DNA from: Paracoccus isoporae
GTDB taxonomy: Bacteria > Pseudomonadota > Alphaproteobacteria > Rhodobacterales > Rhodobacteraceae
NCBI RefSeq assembly: GCF_900101865.1
Contig: NZ_FNAH01000006.1
Span: 62,001-126,000, forward strand
Direction of reading: 5' to 3'
Length of the DNA: 64,000 nt
The position numbers and the translations under genes were made by a program. The notes under the pieces were generated by a model. It was not told the origin of the DNA. It worked only from the letters and a program-made list of their open reading frames with translations, and ran no database searches. This document shows, piece by piece, positions 18,439-27,095 of this stretch (its first letter is position 1; each line of letters opens with the position of its first letter).

Positions 18439-20178
18439 ATGGTCCAGCCATATCCTGCCGAACGAGGCTTTGCAGAATTGCGCGCGGCGCGCGGCGGCGC
18501 GTTCGGATTGCTGGCGGCGATCGCGATCTTCTCGCTGGCAGTCAACCTGCTGATGCTGACCGGCCCGCTCTTCATGCTCCAGGTCTATGACCGCGTCCTC
18601 GGCTCGCGCTCGGTCGAGACGCTGGTGGCGCTGTTCCTGCTGGTGGTCTTTCTCTTTGCCATCATGGGCGTGGTGGATCTGGCGCGCAGCCGCATCATGC
18701 AGCGACTGGCGCTGCGCTTCCAGCAGCGGCTGGAGCGGCGGGTGTTTTCCGCCGCCCTGGAAGACGGGATCGCCACCGGCTCGGACGCCGTGTCGCGCGG
18801 CGGGATGCGCGATCTGGAGGCGCTGCGCGGGATGATCGCCTCGCCGGTCAGCCTGGCCATCTTCGACATGCCCTTCGTGCCGATCTACATGCTGGCGGTC
18901 TATATCTTCCACCCGCTGCTCGGCGTCATCGCGACGGTCGGGGCGGGCGTCCTGGTGGCGGCCACGATCCTCAACCAGGTTCTCAGCAAGCACGCACAGC
19001 GCGACAGTGCCACCTCGGCGCAGGCGGCGGAACGCATGTCCGACATGTTCCGCGACGAGGGCGAGCTGATCGGCTCGCTGGGGATGCGCAATGCCACCTT
19101 CGACCGCTGGAGCGGCGCGCGCAGGAAGGCCGCGCAATCCGGGCTGGCGGGATCGGATACCAGCCAGCTTTTCACCGTATTCTCGCGCGTGTTCCGCCTG
19201 TTCCTGCAAAGCGCGATGCTGGCGGCCGGAGGCTGGCTGGTGCTGCAACAGCAGTTGACGCCCGGTGCGATGATCGCTGCCTCCATCGTCATGGGCCGCG
19301 CGCTGCAGCCGGTCGAGGTTCTGGTCGGGCAATGGCCGGTGGTGCAGCGGGCACAGGATGCATGGCGGCGGCTGGGTGCGCTGCTGGCGCGCCGCCCGCA
19401 ACTGGCCGAGCGCACCGCCCTGCCCCGCCCCGAGGCGCGGCTGGAGATTGCCCAGCTTTCCGTCGTCCCGCCGGGACAGCGCGGCCCGACGCTGCGCGGC
19501 GTCAGCTTCGGGCTGAAACCGGGACAGGCGCTCGGCGTGATCGGCCCGTCAGGGGCGGGGAAATCCACGCTGGCCCGCGCGGTGATCGGCGCATGGCCAC
19601 CCGCGGCGGGCTCGATCCGGCTGGGCGGCGCGACGCTGGACCAGTTTCCAGCCGATGAGCTGGGCCGTCTGGTCGGATATCTGCCCCAGCAGGTGACGCT
19701 GTTCGACGGCACGGTGGCCGAAAATATCGCCCGGCTGGAGATGCAGCCGGACCCGGCGCAAGTGGTCAAGGCCGCGCAGAGCGCCGCCGCCCATGACATG
19801 ATCCTGAACCTGCCGCAGGGCTATGACACGCCGCTTGCCCAGGCGGGCGGCCAATTGTCCGGCGGGCAGATCCAGCGGATCGGGCTGGCCCGCGCGCTCT
19901 ATACCGATCCGGTGCTGCTGGTGCTGGACGAGCCCAACGCCAATCTCGACAATGAGGGATCGATGGCGCTGAATCTGGCCATCAGGCAGGTCAAGGCGCA
20001 GGGCGGCGTGGTCATCATCATGGCGCATCGCCCGGCGGCGATTGCCGAATGCGACCTGCTGCTGATGCTGGAACACGGCATCGCGCGCAGCTTCGGGCCA
20101 CGCGACGAGGTGCTGAAATCCGTGGTTCAGAACGCCAACGCGATCCAAAGCGCGCGCAGCGCCGGAGGTGTGACATGA
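18439..20178 (+). CDS. type I secretion ABC transporter (PrtD/PrsD-like)
   Basis: Inner-membrane ATPase/permease of 579 residues for a one-step secretion system. The N-terminal half has the membrane domain starting FGLLAAIAIFSLAVNLLML and the PrtD-type signature GPLFMLQVYDRVLGSRS. The nucleotide domain has Walker A GPSGAGKST, the signature LSGGQIQRIGLARAL and Walker B VLLVLDEP. No N-terminal peptidase domain is present, as in the RTX-protein exporters. The HlyD-type gene overlaps by four bases; an outer-membrane TolC and an RTX substrate are not in the window. Confidence 0.92.
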   Translation: MVQPYPAERGFAELRAARGGAFGLLAAIAIFSLAVNLLMLTGPLFMLQVYDRVLGSRSVETLVALFLLVVFLFAIMGVVDLARSRIMQRLALRFQQRLERRVFSAALEDGIATGSDAVSRGGMRDLEALRGMIASPVSLAIFDMPFVPIYMLAVYIFHPLLGVIATVGAGVLVAATILNQVLSKHAQRDSATSAQAAERMSDMFRDEGELIGSLGMRNATFDRWSGARRKAAQSGLAGSDTSQLFTVFSRVFRLFLQSAMLAAGGWLVLQQQLTPGAMIAASIVMGRALQPVEVLVGQWPVVQRAQDAWRRLGALLARRPQLAERTALPRPEARLEIAQLSVVPPGQRGPTLRGVSFGLKPGQALGVIGPSGAGKSTLARAVIGAWPPAAGSIRLGGATLDQFPADELGRLVGYLPQQVTLFDGTVAENIARLEMQPDPAQVVKAAQSAAAHDMILNLPQGYDTPLAQAGGQLSGGQIQRIGLARALYTDPVLLVLDEPNANLDNEGSMALNLAIRQVKAQGGVVIIMAHRPAAIAECDLLLMLEHGIARSFGPRDEVLKSVVQNANAIQSARSAGGVT

Positions 20179-21488
20179 GCAGACGTCCCAAAACCCAGGA
20201 GGCCTGGCCGGTGCGCGGCCCGATGATCCTGGGCATGACCGCGATCATCATCCTGTTTGCCGGGTTCGGGGCCTGGGCGGTCGGCGCGCGGATTGCCGGC
20301 GCGGTCGTGGCCCCCGGCCAGGTCGAGGTCGAGCAGCATCGCCAGGTCGTCCAGCATCTCGATGGCGGTGTGGTCGAATCGATCGACGTGGCCGAGGGCC
20401 AGCTTGTCGAGGCCGGCCAGACCTTGATCCGGCTGGACGGCGCGCTGCTGCGCACGGAGCTGACGATTGTCGAGGGCCAGTATTTCGAGATCCTGTCGCG
20501 CCGGGGCCGGTTGGAGGCCGAGCGGGACGAGGAGGAGAGCATCACCTTCCCGACCGTTTTGCTCGACGAGCTGGACGCCAACGACAATATCGCCGCTCTC
20601 ATGCAGGCGCAGCGCAGCCTGTTCGACACGCGGCGCAGCACCTTGCAGCAATCGCTCGACCAGTTGGCGACACAATCCCAGCAGGTCGGCGCGCAGATCC
20701 AGGGGATCAGCGCGCAGGCGGCGGCGCTGGATGTGCAGCGCGAGCTGATCGGCCGCGAACTGGCGGATCAGCGTTCTCTGCTGGGCAAGGGCCTCGCCCA
20801 AGCCCCGCGGGTCATGGCGCTGGAACGCGAGGCGGCGTCCATCGACGGCCAGATCGGCGAGATGCAGGCCGCCAAGGCGCAGGCCGAAACCCGGCAGAGC
20901 GAGATCGACATCAGCATCCTGCAACGCAAGAGCGAGCGGCGCGAGCAGGCGGAGACAGAGCTGCGCGAACTGGGCGACCGCGAGCTTGAACTGGCCGAGC
21001 GTCGCCGGGCGCTGATCGAGCAGTTGTCGCGGCTCGACGTGACCGCGCCGGTGTCGGGCATCGTGCATGAATTGCAGGTCACGACGCCGCGTTCGGTCAT
21101 CCGCCCCGCAGAACCGATCCTGTATCTGATCCCGCAGGACCGGCCGCTGGTGATCGGCGCGCGCGTCGCCCCGATCAATATCGACGAAGTTTCGCCCGGC
21201 CAGCAGGTCAAGCTGCGCTTCGCCGCCTTCAACGCCCGGACCACGCCGGAGATCGACGGCGTTCTGACCCGGATCTCGGCCGACGCGCTCGTCGATGAGG
21301 CGACGCGCTCCTCCTATTACCAGGCCGAGGTCTCGATCCCGCCCGAGGAGCGGGCGAAGCTGGGCGATCTGGCCCTGGTGCCGGGCATGCCGGTCGATGT
21401 CTATATCCAGACCGGCGAACGCAGCCCGGCCGCCTATCTGACCAAGCCGTTTACGGATTACTTCGCGCGGGCGTTCCGCGAGAGCTGA
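20175..21488 (+). CDS. HlyD/PrtE-like periplasmic adaptor
   Basis: Membrane-fusion protein of the same type I system, 437 residues. A short cytoplasmic N-terminus is followed by one membrane helix (residues 16-40), a lipoyl half (VVAPGQVEVEQHRQVVQHLDGG), a long Gln/Glu-rich coiled coil (about residues 130-300), the second lipoyl half (LDVTAPVSGIVHELQV) and the HlyD-type beta-barrel end. It bridges the ATPase to TolC. The ATG overlaps the ATPase stop (ATGA), so the pair is translationally coupled. Confidence 0.92.
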   Translation: MSRRPKTQEAWPVRGPMILGMTAIIILFAGFGAWAVGARIAGAVVAPGQVEVEQHRQVVQHLDGGVVESIDVAEGQLVEAGQTLIRLDGALLRTELTIVEGQYFEILSRRGRLEAERDEEESITFPTVLLDELDANDNIAALMQAQRSLFDTRRSTLQQSLDQLATQSQQVGAQIQGISAQAAALDVQRELIGRELADQRSLLGKGLAQAPRVMALEREAASIDGQIGEMQAAKAQAETRQSEIDISILQRKSERREQAETELRELGDRELELAERRRALIEQLSRLDVTAPVSGIVHELQVTTPRSVIRPAEPILYLIPQDRPLVIGARVAPINIDEVSPGQQVKLRFAAFNARTTPEIDGVLTRISADALVDEATRSSYYQAEVSIPPEERAKLGDLALVPGMPVDVYIQTGERSPAAYLTKPFTDYFARAFRES

Positions 21489-21516
21489 TCTAGCGCGGCA
21501 CGGCCTGAGCAAAATG

Positions 21517-21539
21517 GGCCCGCGCATGTCGCGGGCCCG
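21517..21539. terminator. hairpin between convergent hlyD-like and dienelactone hydrolase genes
   Basis: A 9-bp perfect stem GGGCCCGCG / CGCGGGCCC with a 5-base loop lies 28 bases past the adaptor gene stop. No T-run is seen, so it is a weak terminator candidate. Confidence 0.4.
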
Positions 21540-21578
21540 TCACGTCTGGCCGTTGGTCAAGGGCGAACGCCCGGGGCT

Positions 21579-22313
21579 TCACGGACCGGGATTCGTCTCG
21601 CCCAGGAAGACCAGGAAGTCTGCCCAACTCCGCTGGTCGGCATCCTCGCGATAGCGGTCCGAGCCGAAGACGGTAAAGGCGTGGGGCGCGCCGGCATAGA
21701 CCTCGGCCTTGTAGGGGGTGCCGGCCTCCTCCAGTTCGGTCACGAAACTGGCGAAGGTCGCCATGTCGGGTCCGGTATCCGCGCCGCCGTGATAGATGCG
21801 GATCGGCGCCTCCGCGGCGCTGTAATCCTGCCCGTCAGGCGTTTCCAGCCCGCCATGGAAGGTCGCATACCCGGCCACCTCGTCGGGTTGCAGCCGCGCA
21901 ACCTCGAGCGCCACCGCGCCGCCGAAGCAGTATCCCGCGACGACCGGCGCGTTGACCCCCTGCTCTGCCGCCGCGTCCAGCCCGGCCAGCATCAGATCGC
22001 GCATGGTTTCGCGGTCGTTATACAGCTTCTCGGTCTCGGCCCGGTTCTCCTCGACGGATGAGGGGCGGACATCCTTGCCGTACAGATCGACGGCGAAGGC
22101 GTTGTATCCCTGCTCCGCCAGCATGTCTGCGCGGCGCATTTCGTAATCGGTCAGCCCGTCCCAGTCATGGACCAGCACCACCGATCCGCGCGGCTCCTCG
22201 GCGAGCGCGACATATCCCTCGAACTCGCGCTCCCCGGACGTGTAATCGACGGGTTCCCCCGCAATCGCCGCGCCGGCGGCGAGCATGGCTGTGGTTGCAA
22301 CCAGATATTTCAT
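21579..22313 (-). CDS. exported dienelactone-hydrolase-family protein
   Basis: Alpha/beta hydrolase of 244 residues with a signal peptide (MKYLVATTAMLAAGAAIAGE). The family's Cys nucleophile is in GYCFGGA, the Asp in YHGGADTG and the His in GAPHAFTVF, so the Cys-Asp-His triad is complete. The usual dienelactone hydrolases are cytoplasmic; the signal peptide here points to a periplasmic esterase or hydrolase of unknown substrate. Single gene. Confidence 0.87.
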   Translation of the reverse strand: MKYLVATTAMLAAGAAIAGEPVDYTSGEREFEGYVALAEEPRGSVVLVHDWDGLTDYEMRRADMLAEQGYNAFAVDLYGKDVRPSSVEENRAETEKLYNDRETMRDLMLAGLDAAAEQGVNAPVVAGYCFGGAVALEVARLQPDEVAGYATFHGGLETPDGQDYSAAEAPIRIYHGGADTGPDMATFASFVTELEEAGTPYKAEVYAGAPHAFTVFGSDRYREDADQRSWADFLVFLGETNPGP

Positions 22314-22360
22314 CTCAAATCCTCCCTTGCGCTGTGCAGGGAAAACGAGAACCGGCGGAG

Positions 22361-22960
22361 TCAGGTTCCGCCGCCGGACCGGCCACCGCCGATGCGCGGC
22401 TCGGTGCCGTTCAGCAGCCGTTCGATATTCGCGCGATGCCGCAAAAAGATCAGCGCCACCATGAACAGCGCGGCCGTCGCGACGCGCGGCTGACCGAGGA
22501 GCAGCGCCACGACCGGCGATCCGGCGGCGGCCACGAGCGCGGAGAGCGAGCTGATCCGGCCGAGTGCTGCAACGATGGCCCAGGTCGCACAGGCGGCCAG
22601 CCCGACCGGCCAGCTCAGCGCCAGCATCGTGCCCAGGAAGGTCGCAACCCCCTTGCCGCCGCGAAAGCCCAGCCAGACCGGAAAGCAATGGCCGAGAAAC
22701 GCTGCCGCCCCGGCCAGAAGCGCCGGCCCCTCACCCCCGAATTGCCGCGCGAGAAGCACCGCGATTGCGCCCTTGCCGCTGTCCAGCAGCAGCGTTGCCA
22801 GCGCCGCCGGCTTGTTCCCGGTGCGCAGCACATTCGTCGCGCCGATATTGCCCGACCCGATCTGGCGCAGATCGCCCAGACCGAGCGCGCGGGTGATGGT
22901 CAGACCGAACGGGATGGAGCCGATCAGATAGCCGAGAATGGTCCAGATTAGCGCCGTCAT
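22361..22960 (-). CDS. plsY: acyl-phosphate:glycerol-3-phosphate acyltransferase
   Basis: Five-helix inner-membrane enzyme of 199 residues that acylates glycerol-3-phosphate with acyl phosphate, the first step of phospholipid synthesis. The conserved loops are seen: [21 protein letters not shown] and [10 protein letters not shown]. The ATG overlaps the stop of the upstream pyrC-like gene (ATGA). It is the last gene of the pyrB operon. Confidence 0.95.
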   Translation of the reverse strand: MTALIWTILGYLIGSIPFGLTITRALGLGDLRQIGSGNIGATNVLRTGNKPAALATLLLDSGKGAIAVLLARQFGGEGPALLAGAAAFLGHCFPVWLGFRGGKGVATFLGTMLALSWPVGLAACATWAIVAALGRISSLSALVAAAGSPVVALLLGQPRVATAALFMVALIFLRHRANIERLLNGTEPRIGGGRSGGGT

Positions 22961-24219
22961 CCGAACACCCGCGCACCGCCGACCCAGGTTCCGATCACCT
23001 TTCCCTGCATCCGCGCCTCATCGAAGGGCGTGTTCTTGGATTTTGATTCCAACTTGAAGCGGTCCATGATGAACGGCGTGTCGGGATCGAACAGCACCAG
23101 ATCCGCCGGTGCCCCCACCGCCACGCGTCCCTCATCCAGCCCCAGCCGCTGCGCCGGATTGAAAGACATTGCCCTGAACAATTGCGGCAAGGTCAGCCCG
23201 CCCTGATGATACAGGCGCAGCGCCGCAGGCAGCAGGGTTTGCAGCCCGACCGCACCGGGCGCGGCCTCGGCAAAGGGCAGCCGCTTGGATTCCTCGTCCT
23301 GCGGGGTGTGGAACGACGCGATCACGTCGATCTCGCCATCCGCCACCGCCTGCACCATCGCCAGCCGGTCATCCTCGGCCCGCAAGGGCGGGGTGAAGCG
23401 GAAGAAGGTCCGGTAATCGCCCACGTCGAACTCGTTCAGCGTCAGGTGATGGATGGAGATCCCGGCCGTCACATCCATCCCCGCGGCGCGCGCGCGGCGC
23501 AGCGGCGGCAGGGCCGCGGCGGTGGTGATCTGATCGGCATGATAGCGCGCCCGCGTCATCTCGACGAGGGCGAGATCGCGTTGCAGCCCCATCAGCTCCG
23601 CCAGCGGCGACACATCCGGGATGCCGTAAAGAGAGGCGAATTTGCCCTTGGTCGCGGCGGCCCCGCGCGACAGGACCGGTTCCTGCGGATGGCCCACGAT
23701 CAGCGCATCCAGACCGCGCGCATAGGTCATGCAGCGCGTCAGCACCCGCGTGTCGGACACGACCCGCACCCCGTCGGTAAACGCCACCGCCCCGGCATCC
23801 TGAAGAAACGCCATCTCGACCATCTCGCGCCCCTCGCGGGCCTTGGTCAGCGCCGACATGTGGCGCACGCGGACCGGCGCATCCGCCGCGCGCTTGACCA
23901 CGAAATCCAGGCTTTCGGGGCTGTCTACCGGCGGCATCGTGTCGGGGCGGATGACCATCGAGGTTACTCCGCCCGCAGCCGCGGCGCGCCCGGCGCTGGC
24001 ATAGGATTCCTTGTGTCGCTCGCCCGGCTCACCGACCTTCACGCCCCAGTCGACGATCCCCGGCGCCAGGCAGCGCCCGGCGCAGTCGATGATCTCGGCG
24101 CCCTCCGGGCTGTCGGCATCGCGGGCGATAATCCGGCCGTCCCGAACCGTCAGCCGTCCCGGCATGTCGCTCCCCGCCTCCGGGTCGATCAGCCGCGCAT
24201 TGTCGAAGTGAAGGATCAT
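22957..24219 (-). CDS. dihydroorotase-like protein, probably non-catalytic
   Basis: A 420-residue amidohydrolase-fold protein matching the class I dihydroorotase family over its length. The metal motif DxHxH after LAPGIV is DWGVK (residues 57-61), so both His are gone, and the TDHAPH motif is SFHTPQ, so the catalytic Asp and second His are gone. It should not hydrolyse dihydroorotate alone. By analogy with the inactive PyrC-prime of pseudomonads it may be a structural partner of PyrB, encoded two genes upstream. An active PyrC elsewhere in the genome is predicted. It overlaps both neighbours by four bases. Confidence 0.88.
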   Translation of the reverse strand: MILHFDNARLIDPEAGSDMPGRLTVRDGRIIARDADSPEGAEIIDCAGRCLAPGIVDWGVKVGEPGERHKESYASAGRAAAAGGVTSMVIRPDTMPPVDSPESLDFVVKRAADAPVRVRHMSALTKAREGREMVEMAFLQDAGAVAFTDGVRVVSDTRVLTRCMTYARGLDALIVGHPQEPVLSRGAAATKGKFASLYGIPDVSPLAELMGLQRDLALVEMTRARYHADQITTAAALPPLRRARAAGMDVTAGISIHHLTLNEFDVGDYRTFFRFTPPLRAEDDRLAMVQAVADGEIDVIASFHTPQDEESKRLPFAEAAPGAVGLQTLLPAALRLYHQGGLTLPQLFRAMSFNPAQRLGLDEGRVAVGAPADLVLFDPDTPFIMDRFKLESKSKNTPFDEARMQGKVIGTWVGGARVFG

Positions 24220-24755
24220 TCTGGCTGCGTCTCCGGGTCTGTCGTCTCGGGTCTGGGGGCGTTGCTGCGCTGTAACTCGCGCAGCAGGCCCAGCACATGC
24301 TCGGCCTCGGGGATGAAGCGGAACCCGGCATCGGCGTCCGGGCCGAACAGAATCGAGGGCGGGTCGCCGTCAACCATCTCGACCGGGGTGGCCGCGTCGA
24401 TCGGATAGCTGATCAGCCGCCGCCCCTGAACCGGCGTGTCCGTCGCGACAATGGCGCGGCGGTCGGTCAGCGTGTACCAGCTTCGCGAGCGGAGATAGGC
24501 GGGCAGCAGCAGCGGCTCGACCAGCTTGCGCAGCCCGATCACCAGAAAGATCAGGCCGAACAGCGCGAAAGGCACGCTGCTGCGGGCGGCGTTGTACATC
24601 CAGAACAGCGAGAAGGCGACGAAGAACAGGCCCGGCGCCGCCCGGCGCAATTCGCCCACACCGATCCGCAACCGGCGATCCGGCTGGCCCTGCCACAGGA
24701 TCCGCTCATCACTGGCCAGGATGCCCTGCCAGCCCGGTGCGGACGCCTCAGACAT
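24216..24755 (-). CDS. membrane protein with PH-like domain, between pyrB and pyrC-like genes
   Basis: A 179-residue protein beginning [21 protein letters not shown] short soluble part with the WQGQPDRR pattern is followed by two membrane helices (about residues 40-80) and a beta-rich C-terminal half with [10 protein letters not shown], a pattern common in bacterial PH-domain membrane proteins. Function unknown. It starts inside the end of pyrB (8-base overlap) and ends overlapping the pyrC-like start, so it is co-translated with pyrimidine genes; the reason is unclear. Confidence 0.75.
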   Translation of the reverse strand: MSEASAPGWQGILASDERILWQGQPDRRLRIGVGELRRAAPGLFFVAFSLFWMYNAARSSVPFALFGLIFLVIGLRKLVEPLLLPAYLRSRSWYTLTDRRAIVATDTPVQGRRLISYPIDAATPVEMVDGDPPSILFGPDADAGFRFIPEAEHVLGLLRELQRSNAPRPETTDPETQPE

Positions 24756-25713
24756 AGACACCCTCTGAGGCGCGGGCCCCACGTTCCGCGCGCAGATTGC
24801 GGGCCAGCATGTCCATCGCGGCCATGCGGACCGCCACGCCCATCTCCACCTGGTCCTGGATCACGCTGCGGTTGATGTCATCCGCAATGGTCCCGTCGAT
24901 CTCGACCCCGCGATTCATCGGGCCGGGATGCATGACGATCGCGTCGGGCTTGGCATGGGACAGCTTCTCCGCATCCAGCCCCCAGCGATGGTAATATTCC
25001 CGCTCCGACGGGATAAATCCGCCATCCATCCGCTCTTTCTGAAGGCGCAGCATCATCACCACATCGGCGCCATCCAGCGCCTCGCGCATGTCCTGATAGA
25101 CCTCGACACCCAGATCGCCGGCACCGGCGGGCATCAAGGTCGCCGGGCCGCAGAGCCGCACGCGGTTCTCCATCTTGCCGAGCAGGATCAGGTTCGAGCG
25201 CGCGACCCGGCTATGCACGATATCGCCGCAGATCGCGACTGTCAGCCGGTGCAGCCGGCCCTTGCTGCGGCGGATGGTCAGCGCATCCAGAAGCGCCTGG
25301 GTCGGATGCTCATGCCGGCCGTCGCCGGCATTCAGAACGGCGCAATTGACCTTTTCGGCCAGCAGATTGACCGCGCCCGATTGCGGGTGGCGCACGACCA
25401 GAAGATCGGGATGCATGGCGTTCAGCGTCAGCGCCGTGTCGATTAGCGTCTCGCCCTTCTTCACGCTGGACTGCGCCATCGCCATGTTCATCACATCCGC
25501 GCCCAGCCGTTTTCCGGCCAGCTCGAAACTCGACTGGGTGCGGGTCGAATTCTCGAAGAACATGTTGATCTGGGTCATGCCCTGCAGCGCATCGGCATGT
25601 TTGATGGTCCGCCGGTTCAGATCGACATAGCTTTCCGCAAGATCGAGAATCGAGGTGATGTCGGTCGGCGAAAGGGGCTCGATCCCCAGAAGATGGCGGG
25701 CGCGGAACGTCAT
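24748..25713 (-). CDS. pyrB: aspartate carbamoyltransferase catalytic subunit
   Basis: Joins carbamoyl phosphate and aspartate, the committed step of pyrimidine synthesis. It has 321 residues. The carbamoyl-phosphate loop is [11 protein letters not shown] and the second active-site segment [20 protein letters not shown] near the C-terminus is typical. No pyrI regulatory subunit is seen, as expected for the class that associates with a dihydroorotase-like protein. First gene of the operon pyrB - membrane protein - pyrC-like - plsY. Confidence 0.95.
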   Translation of the reverse strand: MTFRARHLLGIEPLSPTDITSILDLAESYVDLNRRTIKHADALQGMTQINMFFENSTRTQSSFELAGKRLGADVMNMAMAQSSVKKGETLIDTALTLNAMHPDLLVVRHPQSGAVNLLAEKVNCAVLNAGDGRHEHPTQALLDALTIRRSKGRLHRLTVAICGDIVHSRVARSNLILLGKMENRVRLCGPATLMPAGAGDLGVEVYQDMREALDGADVVMMLRLQKERMDGGFIPSEREYYHRWGLDAEKLSHAKPDAIVMHPGPMNRGVEIDGTIADDINRSVIQDQVEMGVAVRMAAMDMLARNLRAERGARASEGVYV

Positions 25714-25822
25714 CTGGACCCCATGTTCGGACGTGGGTCTTCTATGGCAAACCGGGGGCGTGCGGGCAAGTGCCGCGCGGCGGCGGCTTGCTGCGACCTG
25801 CCCCGCCCCTTACCCTAAGCGC

Positions 25823-26632
25823 ATGGATTCGCAACTGACATGGCGCGGGGTCGAGATCGACGGCTGGACCGCTCTGGCGCTGCTGGAATGGCAGCGCGAG
25901 ATGGGCGCGGATGAGGCGATCCTTGATGACCCGCTGGACCGGACGGAGCTGCCTGTGACGCGCAGCGCGGCCGCGATCACCGCGCCCGCCGCGCCGGAAC
26001 CTGCGCCGAAACCCGGCCTGCCCGACGCGGCAGAGGTCACCCGACACGCCGAATCACTGGCGGCGGCGGCAATGACGCTCGACCAGCTTGCCGAGGCGCA
26101 GCAAGGTTTTGACGGGCTGGAGCTGAAACGCGGCGCGCGCAATTTCGTGTTCTCCGACGGCAACCCGGCGGCGCGGCTGATGATTATCGGTGAGGCGCCC
26201 GGCGAGGAGGAGGACACGCGCGGCCTGCCATTTGTCGGACGCGCCGGACAACTGCTGGACCGGATGCTGGCCGCTATCGGCATGGGGCGGGATCTGCCGG
26301 ATGCGACGCGGTCGGTCTATATCGCGAATGTGCTGAAATGGCGCCCGCCGGGTAACCGCAAGCCCTCGGCGCAGGAAATCGCGCTCTCCCTGCCCTTCCT
26401 GCGCCGCCAGATCGAGCTGGCCGGGCCCGAGATCATCGTGCTGATGGGCAATACGCCCTGCGCCGCGGCGCTGAACCGCGAGGGCATCACCCGGCTGCGT
26501 GGCACATGGGTCGAGGCATTCGGTCGCCCCGCCATGCCGATGACCCACCCCGCCTATCTGCTGCGCACACCCATCGCCAAGCGCGAGGCATGGGCCGATC
26601 TTCTGGCCATTTCCGAGAAACTGGGACTCTAG
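25823..26632 (+). CDS. family-4-like uracil-DNA glycosylase without iron-sulphur cysteines
   Basis: A 269-residue protein with an unrelated polar N-terminal 90 residues and a UDG fold from about residue 95: GEAPGEEED, PFVGRAGQLLDRM, WRPPGNRKP and the MTHPAY motif. It should excise uracil from DNA. The four Cys that bind a 4Fe-4S cluster in family 4 are absent: the only Cys of the protein is in GNTPCAAAL, not at a cluster position. The start MDSQLTWRGVEIDG was chosen because the earlier frame runs through the pyrB promoter region. Divergent from pyrB. Confidence 0.85.
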   Translation: MDSQLTWRGVEIDGWTALALLEWQREMGADEAILDDPLDRTELPVTRSAAAITAPAAPEPAPKPGLPDAAEVTRHAESLAAAAMTLDQLAEAQQGFDGLELKRGARNFVFSDGNPAARLMIIGEAPGEEEDTRGLPFVGRAGQLLDRMLAAIGMGRDLPDATRSVYIANVLKWRPPGNRKPSAQEIALSLPFLRRQIELAGPEIIVLMGNTPCAAALNREGITRLRGTWVEAFGRPAMPMTHPAYLLRTPIAKREAWADLLAISEKLGL

Positions 26633-26635
26633 CCG

Positions 26636-27088
26636 TCAGCTTGCCGGGCCGATGCGGCGCGATTGCGGCGCGGATCCACCCGGCGGGTGCGCGCGCAGCA
26701 CCGGCGCAGGGCTGAAGCGGGGCGCGTCGTCGCGCGGCGATGCCGCCTCGGGGGGCGCAGTCGGCTCAACCGGCTTTTGCTGCGGCGGTTCGTCAGGCCG
26801 GACGGCGGCACTCACGCGGCGGAAACCGCCTGCCCCCTGCCGCGCCAGCCGGTCGAGCGCATCGGCGTTCCGTCGCCCGTTGTGGTAAATCCCGATCAGC
26901 ACCAGCAGCGCGATCACGATTGCCCCGCCGCCCAGCACCGGCAGGCCCGCAAGATCCAGCATGGTGCGCCAGCCCTCGCCCCGCAGCGAATACAGTCGCA
27001 GCGCCAACCGCGCCAGCCCGACAAGAAAGCCAAGCCACAGCAGAATTTCGAGAATCTGGATCAGGCGGTACCGCAATGTCGCACTCAT
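26636..27088 (-). CDS. membrane protein with proline-rich tail
   Basis: A 150-residue protein of unknown function. Two helices (about residues 10-32 and 45-67) are followed by a charged segment and a disordered Pro/Ala/Arg-rich C-terminus (VRPDEPPQQKPVEPTAPP). It follows gshA on the same strand after 7 bases, so it is probably co-transcribed, and it converges with the UDG gene at 3 bases. Confidence 0.65.
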   Translation of the reverse strand: MSATLRYRLIQILEILLWLGFLVGLARLALRLYSLRGEGWRTMLDLAGLPVLGGGAIVIALLVLIGIYHNGRRNADALDRLARQGAGGFRRVSAAVRPDEPPQQKPVEPTAPPEAASPRDDAPRFSPAPVLRAHPPGGSAPQSRRIGPAS

Positions 27089-27095
27089 GGCGCGA

